From: an uncultured Prevotellaceae bacterium
GTDB taxonomy: Bacteria > Bacteroidota > Bacteroidia > Bacteroidales > Muribaculaceae
Direction of reading: 5' to 3'
Assembly: GCA_937898675.1 (NCBI GenBank)
Contig: CALEJB010000054.1
Location: 1-46,674, forward strand
Length of the DNA: 46,674 nucleotides
The notes beneath the pieces were generated by a model. The model was given only the letters and a program-made list of their open reading frames with translations. It did no database searches and was not told where the DNA came from. Shown here piece by piece: positions 7,563-15,362 of the stretch. Each line of letters begins with the position of its first letter. The stretch's first letter is position 1. Made by a program: the position numbers and the translations under genes.

Positions 7563-8162
7563 TTAGTTCGTGCCAAAGTCCACCTTGGGAGCCTTGTCGG
7601 CACCTTCCTCGGCCTTGAAGTAAGGCTTGTCACCAAAGCCGAAGAAACCGGCGATGAGGTTGGTGGGGAATTTCTTGCGCTTGGTGTTGTATTCCTTGGT
7701 AATCTCGTTGAACTTATTGCGCTCTACTGCAATGCGGTTCTCGGTGCCCTCCAGCTGGTTTTGGAGTTCCAGGAAGTTCTCATTGGCCTTCAGGTCGGGA
7801 TAACTCTCGCTCACAGCAATCAGGCGGCCCAGTGCAGCGCCAATCTCACCCTGTGCGGCCTGATACTTCTGCAGATCCTCGGGGGTCATGTTGGTCGGGT
7901 CCACGGTAATTTGGGTAGCCTTAGCGCGGGCATTTACCACGCCCTCCAGCGTCTCTTGCTCGTGCTTGGCATAGCCCTTGACGGTATTCACCAGGTTGGG
8001 AATCAGGTCAGCGCGGCGCTGATACACGTTTTCAACTTGCGACCAAGCGGTCTCTACTTTCTGTTCAGACTCTACCAGCCCGTTGTACACGCCGACGCCC
8101 CATACTACGGCCACGACTGCTACAATAATGAGGATAGTAAGTCCACTGCAACCTTTTTTCAT
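7563..8162 (-). CDS. lemA: LemA family protein
   Basis: A 199-residue LemA family protein: one N-terminal membrane anchor (LTILIIVAVVAVVWGVGVYN) and a long helical-bundle domain. The signature stretches are VETAWSQVENVYQRRADLIP, LVNTVKGYAKHE and ENFLELQNQLEGTENRIAVE. LemA proteins expose a short N-terminal tail outside and the helical domain on the other side of the membrane; their activity is unknown. It is the first gene of a four-gene operon with three TPM proteins and has a clear promoter at 8216-8248. Confidence 0.93.
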   Translation of the reverse strand: MKKGCSGLTILIIVAVVAVVWGVGVYNGLVESEQKVETAWSQVENVYQRRADLIPNLVNTVKGYAKHEQETLEGVVNARAKATQITVDPTNMTPEDLQKYQAAQGEIGAALGRLIAVSESYPDLKANENFLELQNQLEGTENRIAVERNKFNEITKEYNTKRKKFPTNLIAGFFGFGDKPYFKAEEGADKAPKVDFGTN

Positions 8163-8215
8163 TTTTCTTTAAGTTTTTTGAGTTTATAATGTGAATAATT
8201 AATTGCTATAGTCTG

Positions 8216-8248
8216 CAAAGTTAAACATTTCTGCCCAATTTACGGCAA
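8216..8248 (-). promoter_or_regulatory. promoter of the lemA operon
   Basis: On the minus strand TTG (8246-8248), 22 nt, TAACTTTG (8216-8223). It is about 55 nt upstream of the lemA ATG. Confidence 0.55.
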
Positions 8249-8298
8249 TATTTATGCCAAAAAATGAAAGGGAAGATTCAAGTTCAAAATTCCATAAT

Positions 8299-8330
8299 TT
8301 TGCCATTGCCAATTTTTTCCACTACTTTTG
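8299..8330 (+). promoter_or_regulatory. promoter of the thioesterase gene
   Basis: TTTG (8299-8302), 20 nt, TACTTTTG (8323-8330), 26 nt before the ATG. A close consensus match. Confidence 0.7.
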
Positions 8331-8356
8331 CATCGAAAAACAAGCCCTCAACGACA

Positions 8357-8740
8357 ATGGAAACCCTCACTACTGGGCTCACCCACACGAGCCAACTCAC
8401 TGTAACCGAAACGCTCACCGCACTGACCATAGGCTCGGGCGACATGCCTGTGCTCGCCACTCCGGCGATGATTGCGCTCATGGAAAACGCCGCCATGACA
8501 GCCGTTGCCCCCGCCCTGCCCGATGGCGACACCACGGTGGGCACCATGATGGACTGCTCACACGACCGCGCCTCGGCCGTCGGCGCCGTCATCGCCGCAA
8601 CCGCCACACTCACAGCGGTCGAGGGGCGCAAACTCACATTCTCGGTCGAGGCAAAAGACGAGGCGGGCAACGCTATCGGCAAGGGCACTCACACCCGCTT
8701 CATCGTCACCCGCCAGCGCTTTCTCGCCAAGCTCAAGTAA
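8357..8740 (+). CDS. hotdog-fold thioesterase, FlK-like
   Basis: A 127-residue single hotdog domain resembling the fluoroacetyl-CoA thioesterase (FlK) group. Visible features are VLATPAMIALMENAAM, with Thr and Glu at the positions used by that group, and HDRASAVG, with the catalytic-type His. By family it would hydrolyse a small acyl-CoA; the native substrate cannot be deduced. The ATG at 8357 was chosen because it is the first after the promoter at 8299-8330; the upstream in-frame extension runs through the promoter. It is convergent with the phytase operon, leaving 8 nt between stops. Confidence 0.8.
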   Translation: METLTTGLTHTSQLTVTETLTALTIGSGDMPVLATPAMIALMENAAMTAVAPALPDGDTTVGTMMDCSHDRASAVGAVIAATATLTAVEGRKLTFSVEAKDEAGNAIGKGTHTRFIVTRQRFLAKLK

Positions 8741-8748
8741 CCGGCGCG

Positions 8749-10068
8749 CTAAACGCCCCAGTCAATCACTTTTTCAAGTTTCTTCTCGTAGTACCGCTTG
8801 AGGTCGCTCCAGCGGCAGTAAGGCCCGTTGACCGTCGGCACGGGCAAGGTCGCCTCATGCTCGTTGTACAGCACCTTGACCAGAATGTCCCTGGCATCGT
8901 TGCCCGTTGAGCCCGTGGGACGGTAAAACACCATCTGCACATTGCAGGCCTTGGGGATGATGTTATAGTCCTGCCAATGCTCATGGAGCGTCTCCAAGTC
9001 CTCGCAACTATAGTTCACGCTGTCCAGTTCCATCAGGCAGGCCAGCGGCAGCGTGCAGGTCTCGTGCCCGAAGCGCAGCGAGGCGCCACGCTCACCCGTG
9101 GCGATGGCGTCGTCGGCTTTGTCAATCATGTCGCGCAGCAGCGCGCGCTCGATGTAGGGCATGCGGTGGCCCGTCTGGGGCGAATTGGCCCAGTGGACAT
9201 ACCAGTAGATATTCTTCAGCCGCCACAATTCAAAGATTTCATCATTGGTCAGGTAGTTAAACAGATTGATGCCGTCAAACTCATGATGGCCCTGCAGCGA
9301 GCCGGCAATGTCAAACACATCGCGCATCAGCCTCATGGCGTTCAAGTTCTCTAATGCCCAGGCGCTATCGTTAACCAGTTGTGCCACAAAGCGCTCGGGG
9401 CGGATGCATTGCTTGTACATGTCTTCGACCACGCGGTCCACGCTCTTGCGCACAGGGTTTGACAAAGTGTCCTCGCCATATCCCCACCCCATGTAGGGCA
9501 TGTCGTGGTAGCTGGCATCGGTGGTAATGCGCAGCGACGGGTTGAGCGACCGCAGCGTCATCGTCTCGTTCTGCATCGACAGGATGCATCGCAGGATGAC
9601 CGTCGAGCGCGCGTCGATGCGCGCATCGCCGGCAAACACATCGGGGAAATTGCGGTACATGCGCCCGGCAATCTGCCTGTGCTGCTCGGCGCCCACATCG
9701 CTCAGGTCACCCGCACGCTGCCGCGAAGCCTCATTGACGCGCGTGAGCATTGCCAGCAGGCGCTCGCCCTGCAGGTTGAGCACACCAGCATCATGCGCCT
9801 TGCGCAGTTGTTTCACGGGGCCATAATAGGTGGCGGCATGCGTCAGCCAGCGGCTGCCGTGGCGGCCATAGTGGTCGATATAGAACGGTTCATAGCCCGC
9901 GGGTGCGGCTGTCAAAGCGGGGACAGGCACATCGATGCCGATGGGATAGGCATAGTGGTTGCTGCCCGAGCGGTCAAAGTTGCCCAACACCTGCTCACGC
10001 GGCGTGGCGGCGCTCAAGGCCATCCAAGCGGAGGCCAGCAACAATATATATAATGTAATTCGTTTCAT
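8749..10068 (-). CDS. histidine acid phosphatase, MINPP/phytase type (copy 2)
   Basis: A 439-residue secreted protein (signal peptide MKRITLYILLLASAWMALSA) of histidine-phosphatase clade 2. The phosphohistidine motif RHGSRW is at 69-74 and the proton-donor region is GHE (H335-E336), which fits multiple inositol polyphosphate phosphatases rather than the HD-type E. coli AppA. The likely role is releasing phosphate from inositol phosphates (phytate) in the periplasm or outside the cell. It is the second gene of a two-gene operon, 9 nt behind a close paralogue. Substrate preference is inferred from the family. Confidence 0.88.
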   Translation of the reverse strand: MKRITLYILLLASAWMALSAATPREQVLGNFDRSGSNHYAYPIGIDVPVPALTAAPAGYEPFYIDHYGRHGSRWLTHAATYYGPVKQLRKAHDAGVLNLQGERLLAMLTRVNEASRQRAGDLSDVGAEQHRQIAGRMYRNFPDVFAGDARIDARSTVILRCILSMQNETMTLRSLNPSLRITTDASYHDMPYMGWGYGEDTLSNPVRKSVDRVVEDMYKQCIRPERFVAQLVNDSAWALENLNAMRLMRDVFDIAGSLQGHHEFDGINLFNYLTNDEIFELWRLKNIYWYVHWANSPQTGHRMPYIERALLRDMIDKADDAIATGERGASLRFGHETCTLPLACLMELDSVNYSCEDLETLHEHWQDYNIIPKACNVQMVFYRPTGSTGNDARDILVKVLYNEHEATLPVPTVNGPYCRWSDLKRYYEKKLEKVIDWGV

Positions 10069-10077
10069 GACGGTTGA

Positions 10078-11367
10078 TTAGTTCTTGTTGACGATGGGTT
10101 GGGCCGATAATTTGTTCAAATAGTACTCGCGCACGGCACTCCAGTGGTAGAACGGCGCCATGTCGGTGGGTACAGGCAGCGCGGCGGCATGCTCGTTGAG
10201 CAGCGGCAGCACCAAGATGTCGTCGCTGCCGGGCTTGCGGAAATAAACAAACTGCACATTGGCAGCCATCGGGAAAATCTTATAGGTCTGCCAGTGCTGG
10301 TCCAGCGTCTCGAGGTCGGCGGTGCGGTAGTCGGCGCCGTTGAGGCCCATCAGGCAGCACAGCGGCAGCACCACGCTCTCGTGCCCGAAGCGCAGCGACG
10401 CCCCGGCGGGGCCCTGGCATGACACGGCGCGGTCGGCGTCCTCGATGAAGTTGCGCAGCAGGTTGGCCTCCATGTAGTCCACGCGGTTATAGGTCAGCGG
10501 GGTCTCACCGCAGTAGTAGTACCACCTGACATTAAAATAGCGCCACACACTGTACTGGTCATCCTTGCTGAACAGGTCCATCAGGCTGGTGCCCTCAAAC
10601 TCGTGATGGCTCTGCATATTGCTGGCCACATCAAACAGGTCGAGCATGATGGCTCGGGCATCGTCCACATTGGCGCGCGCCCACTTCATGTCCTTGAACA
10701 GGCGCTTGAGCATGTGGTCGGGATTCACCCATTTCTCCTTATAGGCATTGATGGCGGCGCGGTTGTCGGCTCGCAGTTTCGTCACCACGGTGTCGGTGTA
10801 ATTCATGTAGTACATCGTCGCCTCGCTGGCGTCGGTGGTGATGTTGAGGCGCGGATTGAGCGACGCGAGCACATCCACCTCGTTCTGCATCGACAGGATG
10901 CAGCGGATGACCACGGTCGAGCGCGCTGTCACGGGAGCCCCGTCGACAAACACCTGCGGGAAGTTACGGTACATCCTGCGGGCGATGCCCTGATGCTGCT
11001 CGTGGCCGACATCGCTCAGTTCGCCCAAGCGGCCCTGGCTGGCGGCATATACCTGGCGCAGGATGCCGAGCACCTCTTGCCCGCGCTTGGTGAGTTGGCC
11101 GGCCTGAGCGCCCTTCTCCAGCATCGCGATGGGGCGCGAATACTCGCCTCCGTCAATGAGCCAGCGGCTGCCGTGACGGCCGTAATGGTTGATGAAAAAC
11201 GGTTCATAGCCCGCAGGGGCATGGGCCAGGGCCGGCAGATTCTTGTCGGGATAAGCCAGGTAGTTGTTGGTACACAACAACGGATTGGCCTTGAAATCGT
11301 CGCGCACTGCGGCGCTCATGGCAAGCAAGGCCAGTGCGGCAACGGCTATTGAGATAATTCGTTTCAT
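10078..11367 (-). CDS. histidine acid phosphatase, MINPP/phytase type (copy 1)
   Basis: A 429-residue paralogue of the next gene, sharing the signal-peptide style (MKRIISIAVAALALLAMSAA), the GYEPFFINHYGRHGSRWL phosphohistidine segment (R64-H65) and RFGHE. The start at 11367 begins the signal peptide; an upstream in-frame ATG at 11409 would add a hydrophilic extension and overlap the promoter. It is the first gene of the phytase operon, with a near-consensus promoter at 11397-11428. The two copies differ widely outside the motifs, so they may have distinct positional or substrate preferences. Confidence 0.88.
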   Translation of the reverse strand: MKRIISIAVAALALLAMSAAVRDDFKANPLLCTNNYLAYPDKNLPALAHAPAGYEPFFINHYGRHGSRWLIDGGEYSRPIAMLEKGAQAGQLTKRGQEVLGILRQVYAASQGRLGELSDVGHEQHQGIARRMYRNFPQVFVDGAPVTARSTVVIRCILSMQNEVDVLASLNPRLNITTDASEATMYYMNYTDTVVTKLRADNRAAINAYKEKWVNPDHMLKRLFKDMKWARANVDDARAIMLDLFDVASNMQSHHEFEGTSLMDLFSKDDQYSVWRYFNVRWYYYCGETPLTYNRVDYMEANLLRNFIEDADRAVSCQGPAGASLRFGHESVVLPLCCLMGLNGADYRTADLETLDQHWQTYKIFPMAANVQFVYFRKPGSDDILVLPLLNEHAAALPVPTDMAPFYHWSAVREYYLNKLSAQPIVNKN

Positions 11368-11396
11368 GATGTTATTATCCTCCTTGTTCTTGGTCG

Positions 11397-11428
11397 CAAA
11401 TTTAGTCATTATTTAGTTATTGGGCAAA
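11397..11428 (-). promoter_or_regulatory. promoter of the phytase operon
   Basis: On the minus strand TTTG (11425-11428), 20 nt, TAAATTTG (11397-11404), 30 nt from the chosen start. Confidence 0.7.
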
Positions 11429-11447
11429 AGTTTCCCCGTCACAGCAG

Positions 11448-11477
11448 TTGCATTTTACAAAATTCTGCGTACTTTTG
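11448..11477 (+). promoter_or_regulatory. promoter of the glycosyltransferase gene, very short leader
   Basis: TTG (11448-11450), 19 nt, TACTTTTG (11470-11477). The ATG is at 11485, only 7 nt after the -7 box, so the transcript would be leaderless or nearly so. Confidence 0.65.
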
Positions 11478-11484
11478 CACATCT

Positions 11485-12717
11485 ATGAAAGCCGTTATCA
11501 TCAACCGCAGCGACGCGCTGGGCGGGGCAGCCATTGCCTCGGCCCGCCTGTGCCGCGCCTTGCAGGGCGCGGGAGCCGATGCGCGCATGCTGGTGATGGA
11601 CCGCCGCATGGCCGACGAGCGGGTGCAGGCTGCGGGAGGCGCATTGGGCAACAAATACCGCTTCCTGGCCGAGCGCCTGGGCATCTTTGCCCGCAACGGA
11701 TTCAAGCGCAGCACATTGTTCCAAATCGACACAGCGACACACGGCATCGACCTGTCGCGCCACCCGTGGGTGGCTGACGCCGATGTGATTGTGCTGGGCT
11801 GGGTCAACCAGGCGATGCTCTCGCTCGACGGGGTGAGGCGCCTGACGGCATTGGGCAAACCCGTGGTGTGGGTGATGCACGACATGTGGAACTGCACCGG
11901 CGTGTGCCACCACCGCGAGGACTGCGTGCAACTGTATAACCAGTGCGAAACGTGCCCGCTGCTGCCCCGCGGCAGCCACATGGCACAGCAATCGTGGCAA
12001 CGCAAGCATGACCTGTACACGGCCAGCCGCATCCATTTCGTCGCCGTGAGCAACTGGCTCAAGGATGAGTGCCAGGCCAGCAGCCTGATGCGTGATTGCG
12101 GCATCACCGTCATCCCCAACGCGGTGGATGCCGCACAATTTGACCCGTCCCGCCTCGATGATAACCCTTGGGGCATCGAAGCCGGCCGCCAGGTCATGGT
12201 CATGGGCGCCGCGCGCCTCGACGACCCCGTCAAGGGCTTTGGCCGCCTCACGGCTGCCCTGCAATGGCTTGCCGATAACCGCCCCGATGCAGCAAAACGC
12301 ATCCACTTGGCACTCTACGGAGCCATGCGTGACGAGTCATTGCTCAACGCCCTTCCCGTGCCTTCCACCCATCTGGGCTATGTAACCGACCTCCAGCAAG
12401 TCTTACGCCATGCCGATATCGTGGTCTCGGCCTCGACCCGCGAGACATTTGGCTACACCCTGGCCGAGGGCATGGCATGCGGGTGCACAGCAGTGACAAC
12501 GGGCCTGGGCGGTCAGCGCGACATCGTGGACCACCTGCACAACGGCTATGTGACCGAAACGCTTGACCCGCAGGAGTTGGCGCAGGGCATCATCTGGGCG
12601 CTCGACAATCCTCAACCCCGGCAGCAGCAGCACGACAGCATCGCCACCCGCTTCGCCCCCGACATCGTCGCCCGCCAGCACCTGGACCTCTACGACCGCC
12701 TGATTGCCAAAAACTAA
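11485..12717 (+). CDS. GT4-type glycosyltransferase
   Basis: A 410-residue GT-B retaining glycosyltransferase of the GT4 (glycosyl transferases group 1) kind. The N-terminal half has the Bacteroidota-typical VMHDMWNCTGVCHH segment followed by a cysteine cluster (C-x5-C, CETCPLL) that may bind metal or form disulfides. The C-terminal nucleotide-sugar domain has GAARLDDPVKG, TRETFGYTLAEGMACG (the E-x7-E motif) and the GGQRDIVDHLHNGYV loop. It is cytoplasmic and probably adds a sugar to lipid-linked surface polysaccharide or LPS; donor and acceptor are unknown. It stands alone rather than in a polysaccharide cluster. The ATG at 11485 is the first in frame. Confidence 0.88.
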   Translation: MKAVIINRSDALGGAAIASARLCRALQGAGADARMLVMDRRMADERVQAAGGALGNKYRFLAERLGIFARNGFKRSTLFQIDTATHGIDLSRHPWVADADVIVLGWVNQAMLSLDGVRRLTALGKPVVWVMHDMWNCTGVCHHREDCVQLYNQCETCPLLPRGSHMAQQSWQRKHDLYTASRIHFVAVSNWLKDECQASSLMRDCGITVIPNAVDAAQFDPSRLDDNPWGIEAGRQVMVMGAARLDDPVKGFGRLTAALQWLADNRPDAAKRIHLALYGAMRDESLLNALPVPSTHLGYVTDLQQVLRHADIVVSASTRETFGYTLAEGMACGCTAVTTGLGGQRDIVDHLHNGYVTETLDPQELAQGIIWALDNPQPRQQQHDSIATRFAPDIVARQHLDLYDRLIAKN

Positions 12718-12738
12718 ACCTATAAAAAAATAACAATA

Positions 12739-12762
12739 CCGCCGACCTCTCAAGGCCGGCGG
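12739..12762. terminator. bidirectional terminator between the glycosyltransferase and pckA
   Basis: CCGCCGACC pairs with GGCCGGCGG (one mismatch). On the minus strand a T-rich run follows, so it mainly ends pckA. Confidence 0.7.
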
Positions 12763-12794
12763 CATCTGTTTAAATATAAGTGTCTGTCAGAGTT

Positions 12795-14411
12795 TTACAA
12801 TTGGGGGCCGGCGGCTACCAGGGCCTTGCCGGCCTCGTTGCTCTGATACTTCACAAAGTTCTTGATGAAGCGACCTGCCAGGTCCTTGGCCTTCTCCTCC
12901 CACTGTGCGGCATCGCTGTAGGTGTCGCGCGGGTCAAGGATGCCACTGTCAACACCCTCGAGCTGGGTGGGCACGACGAGGTTGAAGAACGGAATGACCT
13001 TGGTGGGCGCAGCGTCGATGCTGTGGTTGAGGATGGCGTCGATGATGCCACGGGTGTCGCGGATGGATATGCGCTTGCCGGTGCCATTCCAGCCGGTGTT
13101 CACCAGATAGGCCTTGGCGCCGCTCATCTGCATGCGCTTCACGAGTTCCTCGGCATACTTCGTCGGGTGCAGTTCCAGGAATGCCTGGCCAAAGCAAGCC
13201 GAGAAGGTGGGGGTGGGCTCGGTGATGCCGCGCTCGGTGCCTGCCAACTTGGCGGTAAAGCCGCTCAAGAAGTAGTACTTGGTCTGCTCAGCGTCAAGAA
13301 TCGACACGGGAGGCAGCACGCCAAAGGCGTCGGCACTCAGGAAGATGACCTGCTTGGCGGCGGGGGCGTGGCTGATGGGGCGCACGATGTTCTTGATGTG
13401 GTAGATGGGATAGCTCACGCGGGTGTTCTCGGTCACGCTCTTGTCGGCGAAGTCAATCTTGCCCTCGGCGTCAACGGTGACATTCTCGAGCAGCGCGTCG
13501 CGGTGGATGGCGTTGTAGATGTCGGGCTCGGCCTCGGCGTCCAGGTTGATGACCTTGGCATAGCAGCCGCCCTCGAAGTTGAAGATGCCGTTGTCGTCCC
13601 AGCCGTGCTCGTCGTCGCCGATGAGTTTGCGCTTGGGGTCGGTGCTTAGGGTGGTCTTACCCGTGCCCGACAGTCCAAAGAAGATGGCGGTGTTCTCGCC
13701 GTTCATGTCGCAGTTGGCCGAGCAGTGCATGGCGGCAATGCCTTTGAGGGGCAAGAAGTAGTTCATCATCGAGAACATGCCTTTCTTCATCTCGCCGCCG
13801 TACCAGGTGTTGAGGATGACCTGCTCGTTGCTGGTCACATTGAACACCACTGCGGTGTCGCTGTTCAGGCCCAGTTCCTTGTAGTTGTCAACCTTGGCCT
13901 TGCTGGCGCAGAACACGGTGAAATCGGGTTCCTGGTCAAATTCAGCCTCGTTCTGCGGACGGATAAACATGTTGGTCACAAAGTGGGCCTGCCATGCCAC
14001 CTCCATGATGAAGCGCACCTTCATGCGGGTGTCCTGGTTAGCGCCGCAAAAACCATCGACAACAAACAGTCGCTTGCCGCTCAGCTGTTTAACAGCCAAT
14101 TCCTTGACGGCAGCCCAAGTTTGCTCGCTAACGGGCTTGTTGTCGTTGGGATATTCGGGAGTGGTCCACCACACGGTGTCGTGGCTGTTGGCATCGTCAA
14201 CGATGAACTTGTCCTTGGGAGAACGGCCGGTGTAAATACCGGTCATCACATTGATAGCACCCAATTCGGTCTCCTGACCCTTGTCATAACCTTCCAGACC
14301 GGGGGCCATCTCTTCATTGAACATCACCTCATAACTGGGGTTATACAGTACCTCGCTCACGCCTGTGATGCCGTACTTCTCTGCTAAAATAGCCTTATCA
14401 AATTTAGCCAT
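12795..14411 (-). CDS. pckA: phosphoenolpyruvate carboxykinase (ATP)
   Basis: A 538-residue ATP-type PEPCK, full length. It interconverts oxaloacetate + ATP and PEP + CO2 + ADP; in fermentative Bacteroidales it often runs toward oxaloacetate on the way to succinate or propionate. Visible: GIYTGRSPKDKF (58-69), the kinase P-loop GLSGTGKTT (246-254), the metal-binding GDDEHGW (265-271) and the RGITEPTPTFSACFG region. It is cytoplasmic. It is apparently monocistronic, with a promoter at 14477-14508 and a shared terminator at 12739-12762. Confidence 0.97.
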   Translation of the reverse strand: MAKFDKAILAEKYGITGVSEVLYNPSYEVMFNEEMAPGLEGYDKGQETELGAINVMTGIYTGRSPKDKFIVDDANSHDTVWWTTPEYPNDNKPVSEQTWAAVKELAVKQLSGKRLFVVDGFCGANQDTRMKVRFIMEVAWQAHFVTNMFIRPQNEAEFDQEPDFTVFCASKAKVDNYKELGLNSDTAVVFNVTSNEQVILNTWYGGEMKKGMFSMMNYFLPLKGIAAMHCSANCDMNGENTAIFFGLSGTGKTTLSTDPKRKLIGDDEHGWDDNGIFNFEGGCYAKVINLDAEAEPDIYNAIHRDALLENVTVDAEGKIDFADKSVTENTRVSYPIYHIKNIVRPISHAPAAKQVIFLSADAFGVLPPVSILDAEQTKYYFLSGFTAKLAGTERGITEPTPTFSACFGQAFLELHPTKYAEELVKRMQMSGAKAYLVNTGWNGTGKRISIRDTRGIIDAILNHSIDAAPTKVIPFFNLVVPTQLEGVDSGILDPRDTYSDAAQWEEKAKDLAGRFIKNFVKYQSNEAGKALVAAGPQL

Positions 14412-14476
14412 AATGATTTGAATAATAATGTTGTTATAAATATCCAGATTCTAATTAACCATTTAGTCTCACACCG

Positions 14477-14508
14477 CAAAAATACACATTAATTTGCAAC
14501 GCAGGCAA
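14477..14508 (-). promoter_or_regulatory. promoter of pckA
   Basis: On the minus strand TTG (14506-14508), 21 nt, TATTTTTG (14477-14484), giving a leader of about 60 nt. Confidence 0.5.
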
Positions 14509-14585
14509 TGGATTAAAGAAAAAATTCCTTAATATTTGCCCTTTTATGCTTTTTTAATAGTGCGAGACCAAAACGGCAGCGCCAT

Positions 14586-15176
14586 TCAGCAGCCTCCGCA
14601 GCCGCAATCGCAACCGTCGCCGTGGTCATGGTCGTGGCCGCAGCAACCGTCCTCGCAACCGCCCTCACAGCCGCAACCGCAGCCGCAGCCGTGCTGGGGC
14701 TTCATCTCCTCCTCGGTGGCGTCGCGCACGAGCTGCACGGTGCCCACATAGTTCACGGTCTCGCCCGCCAACTGGTGGTTGAAGTCCATCACCACATGCT
14801 CGGGAGTGACATTGACAACGACGCCCTCGATGCGCATGCCCTCCTGGGTCATCATCGGGATGATGACGCCGGGCTTGACATGGTCGGCGTCAAACTTGCC
14901 GTCAACGACAAAGATTTCCTTCTCCAGGTTGTAGATCAGGTCGGGATTCTTGGCGCCAAAGGCCTCCTCGGGGCTCAAGGTGAAGTCAAACGACGCGCCC
15001 TGCTCCAGGTCAAAGATATTGCGTTGGAAACCCTCTATCAGCGACATGTCCAGGCCATAAACAAAAGCGTCGGGATGCTCCGGACTAAACTTGAACACCG
15101 AGGTCTTTTCGGTTCCGTTGACCACAAAAATCTCATAAACGAGTTCTACATATTTGCCTGCTTGAATTTTCTCCAT
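14586..15176 (-). CDS. slyD: SlyD-like FKBP peptidyl-prolyl isomerase with Cys/His metal-binding tail
   Basis: A 196-residue cytoplasmic FKBP of the SlyD kind. Residues 1-70 and 125-155 make the FKBP prolyl-isomerase core (KYVELVYEIFV, GLDMSLIEGFQ); 70-125 are the insert-in-flap chaperone domain (PEEAFGAKNPDLIYNLEKE). The tail after about residue 158 is nearly all Cys, Gly, His and Asp, with 11 cysteines and 4 histidines. Such tails bind Ni or other soft metals in SlyD and link it to metalloenzyme maturation. The Cys-heavy composition here is more extreme than in E. coli. It has its own promoter box (15224-15231), divergent from the methyltransferase gene. Confidence 0.88.
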   Translation of the reverse strand: MEKIQAGKYVELVYEIFVVNGTEKTSVFKFSPEHPDAFVYGLDMSLIEGFQRNIFDLEQGASFDFTLSPEEAFGAKNPDLIYNLEKEIFVVDGKFDADHVKPGVIIPMMTQEGMRIEGVVVNVTPEHVVMDFNHQLAGETVNYVGTVQLVRDATEEEMKPQHGCGCGCGCEGGCEDGCCGHDHDHGDGCDCGCGGC

Positions 15177-15223
15177 TGAAATAAGATTGGATTAAATGTG
15201 TGAATATATTTCGTTTGTGCCTA

Positions 15224-15231
15224 CAAAGGTA
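15224..15231 (-). promoter_or_regulatory. -7 box of the slyD-like gene
   Basis: TACCTTTG on the minus strand, 47 nt from the ATG. The -33 is weak (TTG at 15255-15257). Confidence 0.55.
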
Positions 15232-15308
15232 GTGCAAATTAACATCATAACCATCAAGCAAACCCGTTTTTTTCCATTGTGGGCATCAAGAAAATCCGCC
15301 CCGCGAAA

Positions 15309-15341
15309 TTGTGACCAGTCCGAAAAAAAGCAGTACCTTTG
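15309..15341 (+). promoter_or_regulatory. promoter of the THUMP methyltransferase operon
   Basis: TTG (15309-15311), 22 nt, TACCTTTG (15334-15341), about 21 nt before the ATG. Confidence 0.65.
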
Positions 15342-15362
15342 CGGCGAGAATAAAAATTGAAC

